A DNA stretch of 34,318 nucleotides. It comes from an uncultured Lachnospiraceae bacterium (GTDB lineage Bacteria > Bacillota > Clostridia > Lachnospirales > Lachnospiraceae). Below, piece by piece: positions 1 to 9,822 of this stretch (position 1 is the first letter of the stretch; each line of letters opens with the position of its first letter). The notes beneath the pieces were generated by a model. The model ran no database searches. It was not told where the DNA came from and worked only from the letters and a program-made list of their open reading frames with translations. The stretch spans positions 1-34,318 of the forward strand of contig CAJOIL010000002.1 in NCBI GenBank assembly GCA_905234525.1, in the 5' to 3' direction. A program made the position numbers and the translations under genes.

Positions 1-21
1 GTCGGTGCTTTAAGCACCGAC
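1..21 (-). terminator. Perfect hairpin downstream of hsp20, possible terminator
   Basis: GTCGGTGC and GCACCGAC form a perfect 8-bp stem around a 5-nt loop, 48 nt past the hsp20 stop codon. The position suits an intrinsic terminator for hsp20. The U-tract that would confirm it on the minus strand falls outside the window, so the call rests on the stem and its location only. Confidence 0.45.
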
Positions 22-68
22 AATTATTATATAATGAAGTATACTATTTTTCAAGTGTTATTTTGAAG

Positions 69-515
69 CTATCCTTCTATTGCGATTGTCTTCTTCTCAG
101 GCACCTTGCTTTCATCTTCCTTCGGAACTGATATCTTAAGAACACCGTCCTCAAACTTAGCCTTAATATCGTCCTCTTCAATGTCCTCGCCTATATAGAA
201 GCTTCTCTGCATTGAACCGCTGTAGCGTTCCTTCCTAATGAGCTTACCCTTCTCATCCTTCTCATCATTATTAACTGCCTTAGTAGCGCTTATAGCCATA
301 TATCCATTCTCAAGAGAAATACTAATATCTTCCTTCTTGAAGCCCGGTAAATCAACATCTAATTCATATCCATTATCCAGCTCATGAACATCAGTCTTCA
401 TCACGCGCGCACTGTCTGTTCCATATAGCTTGTGCTCTACGCTCGGTCTCTCCATCCTTGGAAAATCCATCCAATCATCTAATAAACTATCTCCGAAAAT
501 ACTTGGTAACAACAT
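69..515 (-). CDS. hsp20: Hsp20/alpha-crystallin family small heat shock protein
   Basis: A 148-residue small heat shock protein, an ATP-independent cytoplasmic holdase that binds unfolding proteins. The N-terminal arm begins MLLPSIFGDSLLDDW and is followed by an alpha-crystallin domain at about residues 38-140, including VDLPGFKKEDISISLENGY and FEDGVLKISVPK. The C-terminal I-x-I motif (IAI, 144-146) normally docks neighbouring subunits in the oligomer. The ATG start has a strong AAAGGAGGGA ribosome binding site. The gene appears monocistronic, with its own promoter and CIRCE operator upstream, so HrcA heat-shock control is expected. Length and domain order are typical of Firmicute Hsp18/Hsp20 proteins. 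Confidence 0.96.
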   Translation of the reverse strand: MLLPSIFGDSLLDDWMDFPRMERPSVEHKLYGTDSARVMKTDVHELDNGYELDVDLPGFKKEDISISLENGYMAISATKAVNNDEKDEKGKLIRKERYSGSMQRSFYIGEDIEEDDIKAKFEDGVLKISVPKEDESKVPEKKTIAIEG

Positions 516-602
516 AGGTCATCCCTCCTTTGTATAATTATTATCTATTGTTAATAGTGTAAGAGCCATACTTACTATGGTCTCTTCCTTAACTATGACC
601 AT

Positions 603-631
603 AGTATACACCTTGTTGTTAGCACTGTCAA
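603..631 (-). promoter_or_regulatory. Consensus sigma-A promoter of hsp20
   Basis: Read on the minus strand, TTGACA (631-626) and TATACT (608-603) are separated by exactly 17 nt, a near-perfect vegetative promoter. Transcription would start near position 596, giving a leader of about 80 nt before hsp20. The -35 box lies inside the CIRCE operator, so a bound repressor would directly block polymerase. Confidence 0.9.
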
Positions 632-648
632 GGGGTGAGTGCTAACAA
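616..648. promoter_or_regulatory. CIRCE operator (HrcA binding site)
   Basis: The arms are TTAGCACTG (619-627) and GAGTGCTAA (637-645) around a 9-nt spacer, with TTG and CAA extending the symmetry on both sides. The CIRCE consensus is TTAGCACTC-N9-GAGTGCTAA, so there is one mismatch. It overlaps the -35 box of the hsp20 promoter. CIRCE is the operator of the heat-shock repressor HrcA, usually at groESL and dnaK. hrcA itself is not in the window. Confidence 0.93.
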
Positions 649-700
649 TTCTATGAACATTTTGTGAACTATCACTACGCTCATATAAATGTATATAGCA

Positions 701-735
701 AAAGCCCCCTCCGGTTTTCAAATCGGAGAGGGCCA
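701..735 (-). terminator. Rho-independent terminator after pgi
   Basis: On the minus strand the stem GCCCTCTCCG (733-724) pairs with CGGAGGGGGC (713-704), with one G-U pair and a loop of about 10 nt. It is followed by TTTT. It lies about 20 nt past the pgi stop codon and would end the transcript coming from the signalling block. Confidence 0.88.
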
Positions 736-752
736 AAATATATTTACTAATA

Positions 753-2336
753 TTAAATATCCAACAACTCGCTATATGCCTTCAACGCACCATCAGTATC
801 ACCGGCAAGCACCTTCTTGGCTAATACCTTACCAAGCTGAACACCTTCTTGATCGAAGGAATTAATATTCCATGCAAAACCCTGGAACATAACCTTATTC
901 TCGAAGTGAGCCAGTAGCGCACCAAGTGCTTCAGGGGTTAACTCATCACCTACAATAATACTTGATGGTCTGTTACCCTCGAAATATTTGTTACGATTGT
1001 CATCATCCTTACCGCATGCGAATGCAACAATTTGAGCAGCCACATTCGCCTTTAATTTCTGCTGTGATGTGCTGTCCTCGATTACCACATCATTACCCAT
1101 CTGTGACTTCTTAAATCCGATAAATTGAAGCGGTATTATATCTGTTCCCTGATGAAGCAACTGATAGAACGAGTGCTGTCCGTTAGTGCCCGGCTCTCCG
1201 TAGATTACGGGGCCCGTCTTATAATTAATAGGCTCGCCGAATCTGTTAACACTCTTACCGTTAGACTCCATATCAAGCTGTTGTAAATGTGCAGGGAATC
1301 GCGAAAGTGCCTGCGAATACGGCAGAACTGCGGTAGTACCGTATCCTAATACATTTCTCTCATAAACACCGATTAACGCATCAAGTAGTGCCGGATTATT
1401 ACGTATGTCACTCTCGGTTGAATTCTTGTCTTCAGCTGCTGCACCGTTAAGGAAACGAGCGAATATATCAGGGCCAAACGCAAGCGATAATACTGCACCA
1501 CCAACGGATGACGTAGATGAGAATCGACCGCCGATATAGTCATCCATGAAAAATGCGTCTAAGTAATCATCACTCTTAGCAAGTGGTGAAGTCTCACTTG
1601 TAACCGCAATCATATGCTTGCTTGCATCAAGTCCCGCTTGACTTAAAGCATCCTTAACAAACGACTCATTGGTAAGCGTCTCCAACGTCGTTCCTGACTT
1701 AGATACAAGAATAAATATCGCATGTGCCACATCAACTCCCTCAAGAACAGCTGATGCATCATCAGGGTCCACGTTACTGATAAACTTTGCTTCCATCTTA
1801 AAGCATCCGTTAGTCTTAGCCCAATTCTCAAGACTAAGATACATTGCTCTGGGACCTAAATCACTTCCTCCGATACCGATTTGAACAGCTGTTGTAAACT
1901 TCTCGCCCTTCTCGTTAACGATATCGCCGTTGTGAACCTTATTTGCAAATTCTGCAATACGCTCCTGCTGACTTACATAGAACTGCCTCTTATTAACGCC
2001 ATCAGCCATAACATCATCACCAAGCTGACCGCGTGTAAGCTGATGAAGCACCAATCTCTTCTCACCTGTATTGATAACCTCTCCGTTGTAAAGCTCAGCG
2101 AACTTATCTGTAAGCTCTGCTTCATCCGCTAACCTCTGCAATGTGTCAATAACCTTATCATCCACCTGCTTAGAAGCGTAATTGTAAATAAGACCTGATG
2201 ACATCGGCACTTGATATTCCTTAACTCTCTTAGCACCGTTATCACCACTCATAACACCTTTTACTTCAACCTGAGTCTTAAGTCCTGCCAATTCCTTAGA
2301 GGCACTAAGCTCATCATAATTAGTCCAATTAACCAT
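753..2336 (-). CDS. pgi: Glucose-6-phosphate isomerase
   Basis: Interconverts glucose 6-phosphate and fructose 6-phosphate in cytosolic glycolysis and gluconeogenesis. Family motifs are clear: GIGGSDLGP, the phosphate-binding loop SKSGTTLETLTNES, GGRFSSTSSVG, QQLDMESNGKSV with the catalytic Glu, EPGTNGQHSFYQLLHQG with the catalytic His, and a C-terminal QLGKVLAKK with the conserved Lys. The 527-residue length lies between the shorter Bacillus type and the E. coli type. ATG start with an AGGAGATA ribosome binding site. It is 37 nt behind the permease gene and is followed by a strong terminator, so it is probably the last gene of the unit. I see no separate promoter. Confidence 0.98.
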   Translation of the reverse strand: MVNWTNYDELSASKELAGLKTQVEVKGVMSGDNGAKRVKEYQVPMSSGLIYNYASKQVDDKVIDTLQRLADEAELTDKFAELYNGEVINTGEKRLVLHQLTRGQLGDDVMADGVNKRQFYVSQQERIAEFANKVHNGDIVNEKGEKFTTAVQIGIGGSDLGPRAMYLSLENWAKTNGCFKMEAKFISNVDPDDASAVLEGVDVAHAIFILVSKSGTTLETLTNESFVKDALSQAGLDASKHMIAVTSETSPLAKSDDYLDAFFMDDYIGGRFSSTSSVGGAVLSLAFGPDIFARFLNGAAAEDKNSTESDIRNNPALLDALIGVYERNVLGYGTTAVLPYSQALSRFPAHLQQLDMESNGKSVNRFGEPINYKTGPVIYGEPGTNGQHSFYQLLHQGTDIIPLQFIGFKKSQMGNDVVIEDSTSQQKLKANVAAQIVAFACGKDDDNRNKYFEGNRPSSIIVGDELTPEALGALLAHFENKVMFQGFAWNINSFDQEGVQLGKVLAKKVLAGDTDGALKAYSELLDI

Positions 2337-2373
2337 TGTATTATCTCCTATTCCTAATGCATCTGTCTCAACA

Positions 2374-3597
2374 CTACATATCCTTATCGATATTAGTCTG
2401 CTTATTGTTCTCCTCTAGTTCCTTTAGCTTTTTCCCTTCGGCTTCCCGCTTGGCCTTCTCTCGTCTTGAAGGAAGATATACCTGCTTGATAAGGTAATCA
2501 CCGATTGCAACAACGGGGATTGATAAGAGGATACCAATTACACCCAAGATACGACCGCCTACGATAATGGCAATTAATATTGCAAGTCCCGATACACCGA
2601 GCGTCTTACCGAACAGCTTAGGTCTGATTACATATCCGTCAAGCGTCTGATATACAAGCTCGAACACAACGAACCATACTGCTTGCCATGGATTAGACAG
2701 AAGCAGAAGTACCGCACCGAGAACTGTACCGATAATCGGACCGAATGTAGGAATAAGGTTGGTAACACCGATTATTACCGCAACCAAACCTGCATACTCC
2801 ATTCCGAATATCGCCATAAATATTCCTGTTGCAATTCCGATCAGAATACTGTCTACGATTGTAAATGCAAGATATTTAGATACAATCTCATCCATATTGG
2901 TTATATGCTTAAGTACATTCTTATATTTATCTTCATTCTTAATCATCGCTGCCATCAGCTTCTTAGATGTGTCTCTAAGCTTGTCCTTGCCCGCTAAGAA
3001 GTATATTGCAAATATAAATCCTAATGCCCATGCTCCGACATGACCTCCGACAGATGATAAGCCTGCACTGATTGAATCACCATTATTGGTAATAAATCCA
3101 ATAATCGCATCGAAGAGAGAAGTTTTACCATTAGTTAATCCTTCTATATATGAAAGAATTGATTGTGCTCCCCACTTATTAAGCAAATCGGTTATTGCCT
3201 CAAGATACTGATCCTTGTTCATATATATCGACATAATACTGTCATACAATTGCGGAACAAGTATTAGTATAATCGCTGTTATTGCAACAAGAACAACAAG
3301 CATGCTTAATGTAAGCGATATTGCTCTTTTAATTCCGGCCTTCTTAATCTTACCGAATATCTTATTCTCAAAAAACTTCATAAGCGGATTAATAAGATAC
3401 GCAAGAATAATACCCGCAATTATCGGATATAAATAATATGCAATCATGGAAATAATTGCTCCTACGGTATCTAAGTTAACAAGAATAAAATAAAATGCAA
3501 TTGCTATGCACAACGACACGGACAACTGAAATATAAACTTGTTGCCCATTAGTTTATTCATACGACCTTCCGGCTTTTCATTTTTGTTATCAAACAT
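2374..3597 (-). CDS. AI-2E family membrane transporter (permease)
   Basis: A polytopic inner-membrane protein of the AI-2E/UPF0118 family. These proteins have about eight membrane segments and include exporters of autoinducer-2 and sodium/proton antiporters, so the substrate cannot be told from sequence. Hydrophobic helices begin at FIFQLSVSLCIAIAFYFIL. The conserved core VVAVIIGVTNLIPTFGPIIG and the late GILLSIPVVAIGDYL region are family hallmarks, and the C-terminus is a charged cytosolic tail. An earlier in-frame ATG at 3603 sits only 2 nt from AGGAGG, whereas the ATG at 3597 has 8 nt spacing, so I use 3597 (407 residues). It lies between the esterase gene and pgi with short gaps. Confidence 0.88.
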   Translation of the reverse strand: MFDNKNEKPEGRMNKLMGNKFIFQLSVSLCIAIAFYFILVNLDTVGAIISMIAYYLYPIIAGIILAYLINPLMKFFENKIFGKIKKAGIKRAISLTLSMLVVLVAITAIILILVPQLYDSIMSIYMNKDQYLEAITDLLNKWGAQSILSYIEGLTNGKTSLFDAIIGFITNNGDSISAGLSSVGGHVGAWALGFIFAIYFLAGKDKLRDTSKKLMAAMIKNEDKYKNVLKHITNMDEIVSKYLAFTIVDSILIGIATGIFMAIFGMEYAGLVAVIIGVTNLIPTFGPIIGTVLGAVLLLLSNPWQAVWFVVFELVYQTLDGYVIRPKLFGKTLGVSGLAILIAIIVGGRILGVIGILLSIPVVAIGDYLIKQVYLPSRREKAKREAEGKKLKELEENNKQTNIDKDM

Positions 3598-3641
3598 TAA
3601 CATTGCCTCCTACAATTAATAATCTATAATATTATAATATA

Positions 3642-4748
3642 TTATTCTCTTCCTATCAATGCCGACAATACCGGCAGTGCATTATAAATGGCTGTCTCTC
3701 TGCCGTGGTCATTGTGTCCTTCATCCACGCCCAGTCCGTAACAGCAGTTGACTCCCTCCTCTGATGGCTTGCCAAATGTAAAGAAATCATTAAGCTTATT
3801 CATTGACTCAATTTGCTTTTCAACAGTACTCTTGGCAAAATCCACCGTACCGGTAGACATATAAAAGAAGAAATCATCTCTTGTATATCCCTGCGCTGTA
3901 ATGGCATCCTGCAAGGCCTTGCCTGCATTGTATGAGCTTCTGTTCGCATAAGCATCAGTTGTCCAATAAAGTGAACCCGATATCGGCATATAATATTTAA
4001 AGTAATCCATTGACTCTTTCATCTGCAGATTGGTTGCTACACCGCCCATCGAAAATCCACCCATTATACGGTGATTCCTGGAAGCCTTAAGACCTTCATG
4101 GTCAGTTGTCTTCGCGTATGTGCTGTACTTAGATTCAACAAAAGGAATAATATCGTTTCTCAATTCCTTACCGAAGGAATTAAGAATTGCCATGTCATAA
4201 TCAGATGTCTCTTCATCCTCATTATCATCATAATAGGTCATGCTGACAACAAGCATCGGACGCACCTTGCCATCCTCAATCAAATGGTCTAACACATTCT
4301 TGGTATCATACACATTAGTCGGCGAACCAAGCCATGTTGTAGCTCCTCCGGTGTGACCATGTGTTACATATAAAATGTCGTATTCCTTACTTGCATCATA
4401 ATCATATGGCGTGTAAACAACAAGATACTTATTCATCTCATGCCCATCATCATCATAATCGAACGTCTTGTAATCCTCGTATTGAAGCTTGCCTTGATGT
4501 GATGCCGGCGATTCATATTCATTGGGAACCGTTCCGTTAGTAAGCACCTTATCGTCTTCATCCGTATAAGACATGTCGGGCATGGCCGGATGGTAATTGC
4601 CGAATGTGTCAGCGCTTGTATTATTAGTCGTAGTGTTATCTGCGGTAGTGTTCGTATTATTATTGCTCTTTACACAACCTGCAAAACAGCCCGTTATAAG
4701 TAGCGACATAACCATTACCACAACTACTCCCCATATTTTATTTTTCAT
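3642..4748 (-). CDS. Esterase-family lipoprotein (feruloyl-esterase-like alpha/beta hydrolase)
   Basis: An exported lipid-anchored esterase of the esterase D/feruloyl esterase type (PF00756-like). The N-terminus is a lipoprotein signal: basic start, hydrophobic core and lipobox LITGC at about residues 16-20. A Thr/Asn-rich linker of about 30 residues follows. The hydrolase domain has an oxyanion-loop VTHGHTGGATTW, a nucleophile elbow GGFSMGG with Ser233, and a C-terminal GHNDHGRE carrying the likely catalytic His. Relatives in gut and rumen Clostridia cut ferulate or acetate esters from plant polysaccharide, but the substrate here is inferred. The ATG at 4748 has an AAAGGGATAATT ribosome binding site; the frame can be read from a TTG five codons earlier, which I reject. 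Confidence 0.85.
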   Translation of the reverse strand: MKNKIWGVVVVMVMSLLITGCFAGCVKSNNNTNTTADNTTTNNTSADTFGNYHPAMPDMSYTDEDDKVLTNGTVPNEYESPASHQGKLQYEDYKTFDYDDDGHEMNKYLVVYTPYDYDASKEYDILYVTHGHTGGATTWLGSPTNVYDTKNVLDHLIEDGKVRPMLVVSMTYYDDNEDEETSDYDMAILNSFGKELRNDIIPFVESKYSTYAKTTDHEGLKASRNHRIMGGFSMGGVATNLQMKESMDYFKYYMPISGSLYWTTDAYANRSSYNAGKALQDAITAQGYTRDDFFFYMSTGTVDFAKSTVEKQIESMNKLNDFFTFGKPSEEGVNCCYGLGVDEGHNDHGRETAIYNALPVLSALIGRE

Positions 4749-4785
4749 AATTATCCCTTTCAATAATTGATTGGTGACAGCTACA

Positions 4786-5547
4786 CTAATGCTCCAAGAA
4801 ATAATCCTTTAATTTCAGAAGCAGCTCATCCTTCGTAATACTCTTTAGGAAATATGCTTCCGGGCGAAGTGCAACAACCTCCATTACACTTTCCTTATCA
4901 TCCTTACTTGTCAAAAACATAACCGGAATCGACTTCGTATCATCATCTGCTCTTAACATTTCCAAGACCTGCGGACCGGTGGTGATAGGCATCTCATAAT
5001 CGAGAAGAATCAAGTCAACCGTGTTCTTACCGAGAAGCTTAATTGCCTGTAATCCCGAATTGGCCATCGATACCTTGTACGTATCCTTAAGCCACTCTCT
5101 GACGAGATTAAGATACTGTGGGTCATCGTCTACGATAAGTATTCTCTTCTTGGCCTGCTCTCGTCTCTCAGTGTCAAAAAACCTCTTAACCGACTGAGCG
5201 AACTCATCATTATTGACAGGTCTGGGGTACGTCTCATATATCATAGGTTCAGGCAGCTTCTTGCTCATCGTGTTGATATACCCCTGGTCTCCTATTAACA
5301 TGAAGTGTCCGTCTCGCTCACGCATCTTATCAGATAGGAAATGTGCTATATCATCATTAATCTTAGTATCATCATCAAGATATATTGCAATTAAAGCAAC
5401 ATCTCCCAATGCCTTATTAAGCGCATCAATATTAAACGGCACAAAATCACACAGCACCCCTATGTCATTAACCTTCTTGATAAGTACGCGCACCACAAAG
5501 GATTCCTTCTCTGCGGTAAATATAATCTTATTCTTATTATTGTTCAT
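4786..5547 (-). CDS. Response regulator with degenerate N-terminal and canonical C-terminal receiver, no output domain
   Basis: A cytosolic 253-residue protein. Residues about 8-125 look like a receiver fold without acidic-pocket or phosphoacceptor residues. The C-terminal half (about 134-253) is a canonical receiver: [14 protein letters not shown] acidic pocket, phosphoacceptor Asp183 in LILLDYEMP, Thr in FLTSKDD, and the Lys of YFLKS. No DNA-binding or enzymatic output follows, so it may act by protein contact or as a phosphate relay. The start overlaps the end of the propeller kinase gene by 11 nt, with GGAGG 9 nt upstream, implying translational coupling and partnership with that kinase. 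Confidence 0.88.
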   Translation of the reverse strand: MNNNKNKIIFTAEKESFVVRVLIKKVNDIGVLCDFVPFNIDALNKALGDVALIAIYLDDDTKINDDIAHFLSDKMRERDGHFMLIGDQGYINTMSKKLPEPMIYETYPRPVNNDEFAQSVKRFFDTERREQAKKRILIVDDDPQYLNLVREWLKDTYKVSMANSGLQAIKLLGKNTVDLILLDYEMPITTGPQVLEMLRADDDTKSIPVMFLTSKDDKESVMEVVALRPEAYFLKSITKDELLLKLKDYFLEH

Positions 5548-8500
5548 CAAACAATTCCTCCATGCCTTCCCAGTCTACATTCTTAAGGCACTTACGTAAT
5601 GCATCAATGCGCTTAGCATCTTCATCCGGAAGCTTGTATTCATCAAGGTCCTTAAGTATCATCTCAACTGCATCATAATCCATCTGCGATATTACATCCT
5701 TAAGCGCCTCATTGGCATCCTTAAGTACATCATCCGGAATCATCTCCTTGTCGCCTTCTTGAGTGTCATCATTATCAGACGGCTCATCAAGAATCCTCAT
5801 TAGCTTATGTCTGTAAGTCTCATAGTCTGTCATAAACCTCTGATGATTCTTATCGATATATTCCGTATCTGAATTATTGCCTGCATCCTCGAGGTTTTTA
5901 GCCATCTCAGACAATTCACCCGCACCTATAATCCTTGCATTAGACTTAAGTGCATGAACCTTAATGGTATACATACGAATATTCTTATCCTCGTACGCTT
6001 TGCCAATGACCTCTAAATTCTCGTCAATCATATCGTAGAACATCTTGAGCGAGAATAAATAATTAGATATTCCGCCGGAATTCTTAATTCCTTCTTCAAC
6101 ATTTATTCCATCAACATCATAGAGCCACTTCATATTATCGGGCATTGTGGTTATCTCCTGCGTAACAACTTCGCCCTCATCCTTAATCATCTTCTCCTCG
6201 CTGATATGCTTCATGATTGTACGTTCAAGAAGCTCAGTATCAACCGGCTTCTCAAGATAACCGTTAAAGCCCTTAGACACATAGTATTCTTCGCCCATTG
6301 TTGAATTGGCAGTAAGCGCATATACCGGAAGGTCGGGTGCGAATACCCTTACTCGCTCTAATGTCTCTACACCATCAAGTCCGGGCATCATATGGTCTAA
6401 AAGCACCACATCGAACTTTGTATCCTTAATCTTATCAATGGCCTCTTCGCCGCTTGCGGCGGTTGTCACAAACACCTTCGTCGCCTGCAATAATCCCTTA
6501 ATAACCGTAAGGTTCATAGGATTATCATCAACTACAAGTATGTCTGCATCAGGTGCAATAAACTTAGGCACATAACCCTTCTCAGCGCTCTCGTCTGTCT
6601 CTATAAATATTCCTATAGGCTTATCGTCAACAATCTTCTGCGTTACGGTAAGGATAAATTCACTACCCTCACCATAGACACTCTCACAGGTCAAGTCGCC
6701 TCCCATAAGAAGCGCAAGTCTCTTGGAAATGTCAAGTCCGAGACCTGTTCCCTGAATCTCAGAATTCTTCACCTCATCAAGTCTCTCATATGCAGTAAAG
6801 AGCTTATCAACCTCACCTTCCTTAACACCAATTCCCGTATCCTTAACGCTGATACGAAGGTCTATCATATCACCCGTCTTATTCGGGGATGTTACGTACA
6901 ATGAGAAGCCACCAATCTCTGTATATTTAACCGCGTTAGATAACAGATTAAGAACTATCTGCTTAATCTTGGAAATGTCACCGTACATCTTAGTAGGCAA
7001 TTTCTCATCAACAACAATATCAAATGTAAGTCCCTTATCTACACTTCTTTGTCTAATCATTGCCGAAACAGAGCGAAGCATTTCTCGAATATCGTATTCT
7101 TGCTCTACGAGATTCATCCTTCCCTCTTCAATCTTAGACATATCAAGTAAGTCATTAATAAGACTAAGAAGTGATTCCGAAGCATTATTAATATGATGAG
7201 AGTTGCTCATTACCTGACGATAATATGGCTTCGGAACATCTGTTGCATTTTCTCGAAGTGTCATCTCGTTCATACCCATTATCGTATTGATAGGTGTACG
7301 AATCTCGTGCGACATGTTGGCAAGGAATTTCGACTTCGCGGAATTAGCTCTCTCCGCTTCTTCCTTAGCCTTGCGAATCTCTTCATATTGCTGTCTGATT
7401 GTAGTAGATGTAATAACTCTCCATACAATTACGCCTGCTGCAATGACAAGCAATAATACAAATATTATTCTGATTATAAGTATTTCTCCGATTCTTGCAG
7501 TCTTATTAACCTGGTATACATCATCAGACAAAACACTTGCCGTAGCATTATCAAGAACCTGTATATGAAGCTTATAATTACCGTACGGCATATCCGTATA
7601 TTCCAATGGTGTCAGATCACTTCGAAGAACAGTAATACCATCATCCGGTCCGTCTTCAAGATATACATGCACAAGAGGGTCGCGCATAGTGTAATCCATA
7701 ACGGAAGCATTTATTCTGATACGCCCCTTTGATGCAGGTATGGTAAATGTTCCGTCAGAATTCACTTCTATTCTCTCATCATCACAATATATCGAGCTTA
7801 TACCTGTCTTAATTCTCTCATCCAGCTTGTAATAATTATTGATATTAACCTTAATTACGCCTGCCCTTCCCGGTATATAGAGATTACCTTCATTGTCTCG
7901 TCCGCTGAACGAATTACTTGTAATCTCGTAAGGCAGTCCGTTATCCAATGTATAGCAATAATAATCCGTAACCTTATCATCAAGCATTGCCTTCGTGTCT
8001 ACATTATATATACCTGCAGACGACAGTATCCATGCACTGCCGGTATTATCAAAATACATATCATAATTATTACTGTATGGGAATGTGGTTACGCCGGTGA
8101 CCAATTCATCCTTAAAATATTGTATAGAATTAGAGGTAATAAGCCAATACACTCCGTTAGCCGTATCCTTAACTATTCTTAATATAACATCACTGGATAA
8201 TCCCTGCTCACGACCAAGGCGTGTTACACTATCACCTTCAATTATATATAAACCATCACCGTCAGAACCGGCATATACTCTTCCGCCGTCTCCCTCTACA
8301 ACAGTCAAAAAAACGGTATTCTTAACACCCTGGTCTGTACCAACATTTCTTATAACCGCGCCATCCTTAATTACACTCAGACCGCCGTTCGTTCCGATAA
8401 GCATACTACCGTCACTTGCTTGTGTGATAGTTCTGACCTTGTTATGACTAAGTCCTGTCTCCTTGGTAAATGCTGTAACTCTGCCGTCAGGCGACATACA

Positions 8501-9784
8501 CGCAAGCCCCTTATCATTCGTAAAGGTTGCAACCCATAAATTGCCTGCATTATCCTCCTGAATACAGCGCACTCTTGCATCACCGACATATTTCGTAAGC
8601 TCATTCGTAATTGTCATACCATTGCCGTCAAGTATCTGTAAGCCTTTGTTCATTCCGATATATAACAATCCATCATGAACACAGGTTGCATTGGTAACAA
8701 TCTCCGGCAAATGATAGCTATCCATCAAGTCAATGAAATTATTGGCAACAAGCTTCATAAGACCCTGCGTAGATGATGCAAACCACATATTGCCTTGATA
8801 GTCATCAACCATCATCTCCATACCGCTGTTAATAGGAAGATTATTGATTAACTGAAATGCACCGGTCTCATCTATGTAGCCGATTTGTGTATCTGATGCA
8901 ACCCATAATCTATCGCAACAATAATTAATACAATATATGCTGTCTAAGCCGGTATTGATAACCTGCATCTGATCTGCCTTAGCACCAAATGCTCCATGAT
9001 ATATCTGTCCGCCATCTGTTCCGATATACAAGCTACCGTTGGTATTGGGGTCTACCGCAATTGTACTAATCTTGTTCATGCCAAGGTCTGTAGCCTCGTA
9101 TAAGCCCGTAACGGCTTTGTTGTCAACACAAAGCACCGCACCATCTCCGGTTAGGCCATATACTTTACCCGAAGCATCAGCGTACAGAGACGCAATCCCC
9201 TTCTTATCAATTCGTGTATCGGCAATACTATGCACTCCCTTATCGGAAGACACATAGCACATACCTGCCGATGTTCCTACAATGATATTACCTTCACTGT
9301 CTTCTGCAAATGCCCTGATTGAAGAAGCCGGTAGTCCCTCTTGATATGTAAGATGTGTTGTCTTGTCTCCGTCTATTATTAATACTCCGTTATCGTTGGT
9401 TCCGACCCAGATTCGCTTCTTACTGTCTTCGAATATTGCTCGACCATTGGTATATCCGTCAGCCACATCCAGCTTATCAAATGTGTTGCCGTCATAGACC
9501 ATAACTCCACTGTACGAACCAACCCATATACGACCGTCACTTGCACTCATTACACACATTGCATCAGATGAACTCATACCATTGGATGCATCATATAATG
9601 TAGTGGAATATCCCACATTGGAGGTCTGACCGGTAGCAGCATAAGCACCACCCGATTTGGACTTGGGAGCATCAGCCGCATTATCGGCATTAACAATAAT
9701 TGTATATGTCAATACCGGTAAGGCTGTCATTACCGCAATTATTAATGTTGCTATTATTCTTTTTCCGATAGATGTTCTTTTCAT
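5537..9784 (-). CDS. Giant propeller hybrid sensor histidine kinase with receiver and Hpt domains
   Basis: A 1415-residue membrane sensor containing a whole phosphorelay. Order: signal anchor (about 10-32); extracellular two-component-regulator propeller repeats (about 50-690), with recurring motifs such as [14 protein letters not shown] and LWVAT; a Y_Y_Y-like domain (about 700-775); a transmembrane helix (about 783-806); HisKA with phospho-His826 in NMSHEIRTP; HATPase with [16 protein letters not shown] and GTGLGL; a receiver with Asp1130 in [10 protein letters not shown]; Hpt with His1277 in VHALKSNAR; and a further helical tail (about 1350-1415). The extracellular layout recalls the HTCS polysaccharide sensors of Bacteroides, but it ends in Hpt rather than an AraC-type regulator. 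The ligand is unknown; the neighbouring secreted esterase suggests a glycan. Gene order places it after the HD-GYP gene (38-nt gap), and it overlaps the response regulator gene. Confidence 0.93.
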   Translation of the reverse strand: MKRTSIGKRIIATLIIAVMTALPVLTYTIIVNADNAADAPKSKSGGAYAATGQTSNVGYSTTLYDASNGMSSSDAMCVMSASDGRIWVGSYSGVMVYDGNTFDKLDVADGYTNGRAIFEDSKKRIWVGTNDNGVLIIDGDKTTHLTYQEGLPASSIRAFAEDSEGNIIVGTSAGMCYVSSDKGVHSIADTRIDKKGIASLYADASGKVYGLTGDGAVLCVDNKAVTGLYEATDLGMNKISTIAVDPNTNGSLYIGTDGGQIYHGAFGAKADQMQVINTGLDSIYCINYCCDRLWVASDTQIGYIDETGAFQLINNLPINSGMEMMVDDYQGNMWFASSTQGLMKLVANNFIDLMDSYHLPEIVTNATCVHDGLLYIGMNKGLQILDGNGMTITNELTKYVGDARVRCIQEDNAGNLWVATFTNDKGLACMSPDGRVTAFTKETGLSHNKVRTITQASDGSMLIGTNGGLSVIKDGAVIRNVGTDQGVKNTVFLTVVEGDGGRVYAGSDGDGLYIIEGDSVTRLGREQGLSSDVILRIVKDTANGVYWLITSNSIQYFKDELVTGVTTFPYSNNYDMYFDNTGSAWILSSAGIYNVDTKAMLDDKVTDYYCYTLDNGLPYEITSNSFSGRDNEGNLYIPGRAGVIKVNINNYYKLDERIKTGISSIYCDDERIEVNSDGTFTIPASKGRIRINASVMDYTMRDPLVHVYLEDGPDDGITVLRSDLTPLEYTDMPYGNYKLHIQVLDNATASVLSDDVYQVNKTARIGEILIIRIIFVLLLVIAAGVIVWRVITSTTIRQQYEEIRKAKEEAERANSAKSKFLANMSHEIRTPINTIMGMNEMTLRENATDVPKPYYRQVMSNSHHINNASESLLSLINDLLDMSKIEEGRMNLVEQEYDIREMLRSVSAMIRQRSVDKGLTFDIVVDEKLPTKMYGDISKIKQIVLNLLSNAVKYTEIGGFSLYVTSPNKTGDMIDLRISVKDTGIGVKEGEVDKLFTAYERLDEVKNSEIQGTGLGLDISKRLALLMGGDLTCESVYGEGSEFILTVTQKIVDDKPIGIFIETDESAEKGYVPKFIAPDADILVVDDNPMNLTVIKGLLQATKVFVTTAASGEEAIDKIKDTKFDVVLLDHMMPGLDGVETLERVRVFAPDLPVYALTANSTMGEEYYVSKGFNGYLEKPVDTELLERTIMKHISEEKMIKDEGEVVTQEITTMPDNMKWLYDVDGINVEEGIKNSGGISNYLFSLKMFYDMIDENLEVIGKAYEDKNIRMYTIKVHALKSNARIIGAGELSEMAKNLEDAGNNSDTEYIDKNHQRFMTDYETYRHKLMRILDEPSDNDDTQEGDKEMIPDDVLKDANEALKDVISQMDYDAVEMILKDLDEYKLPDEDAKRIDALRKCLKNVDWEGMEELFDEQ

Positions 9785-9822
9785 TTCTTTTTTCTTTTCC
9801 CCAAATAAATATTATTCTGTCG

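Noticed and set aside
8377-8604. Small minus-strand ORF within the propeller kinase gene
   Set aside because: It overlaps a well-supported gene in another frame, has no ribosome binding site or recognisable domain, and is a shadow of the kinase codons. The same holds for the other overlapping ORFs on both strands, including those opposite tuf, fusA and the kinases.
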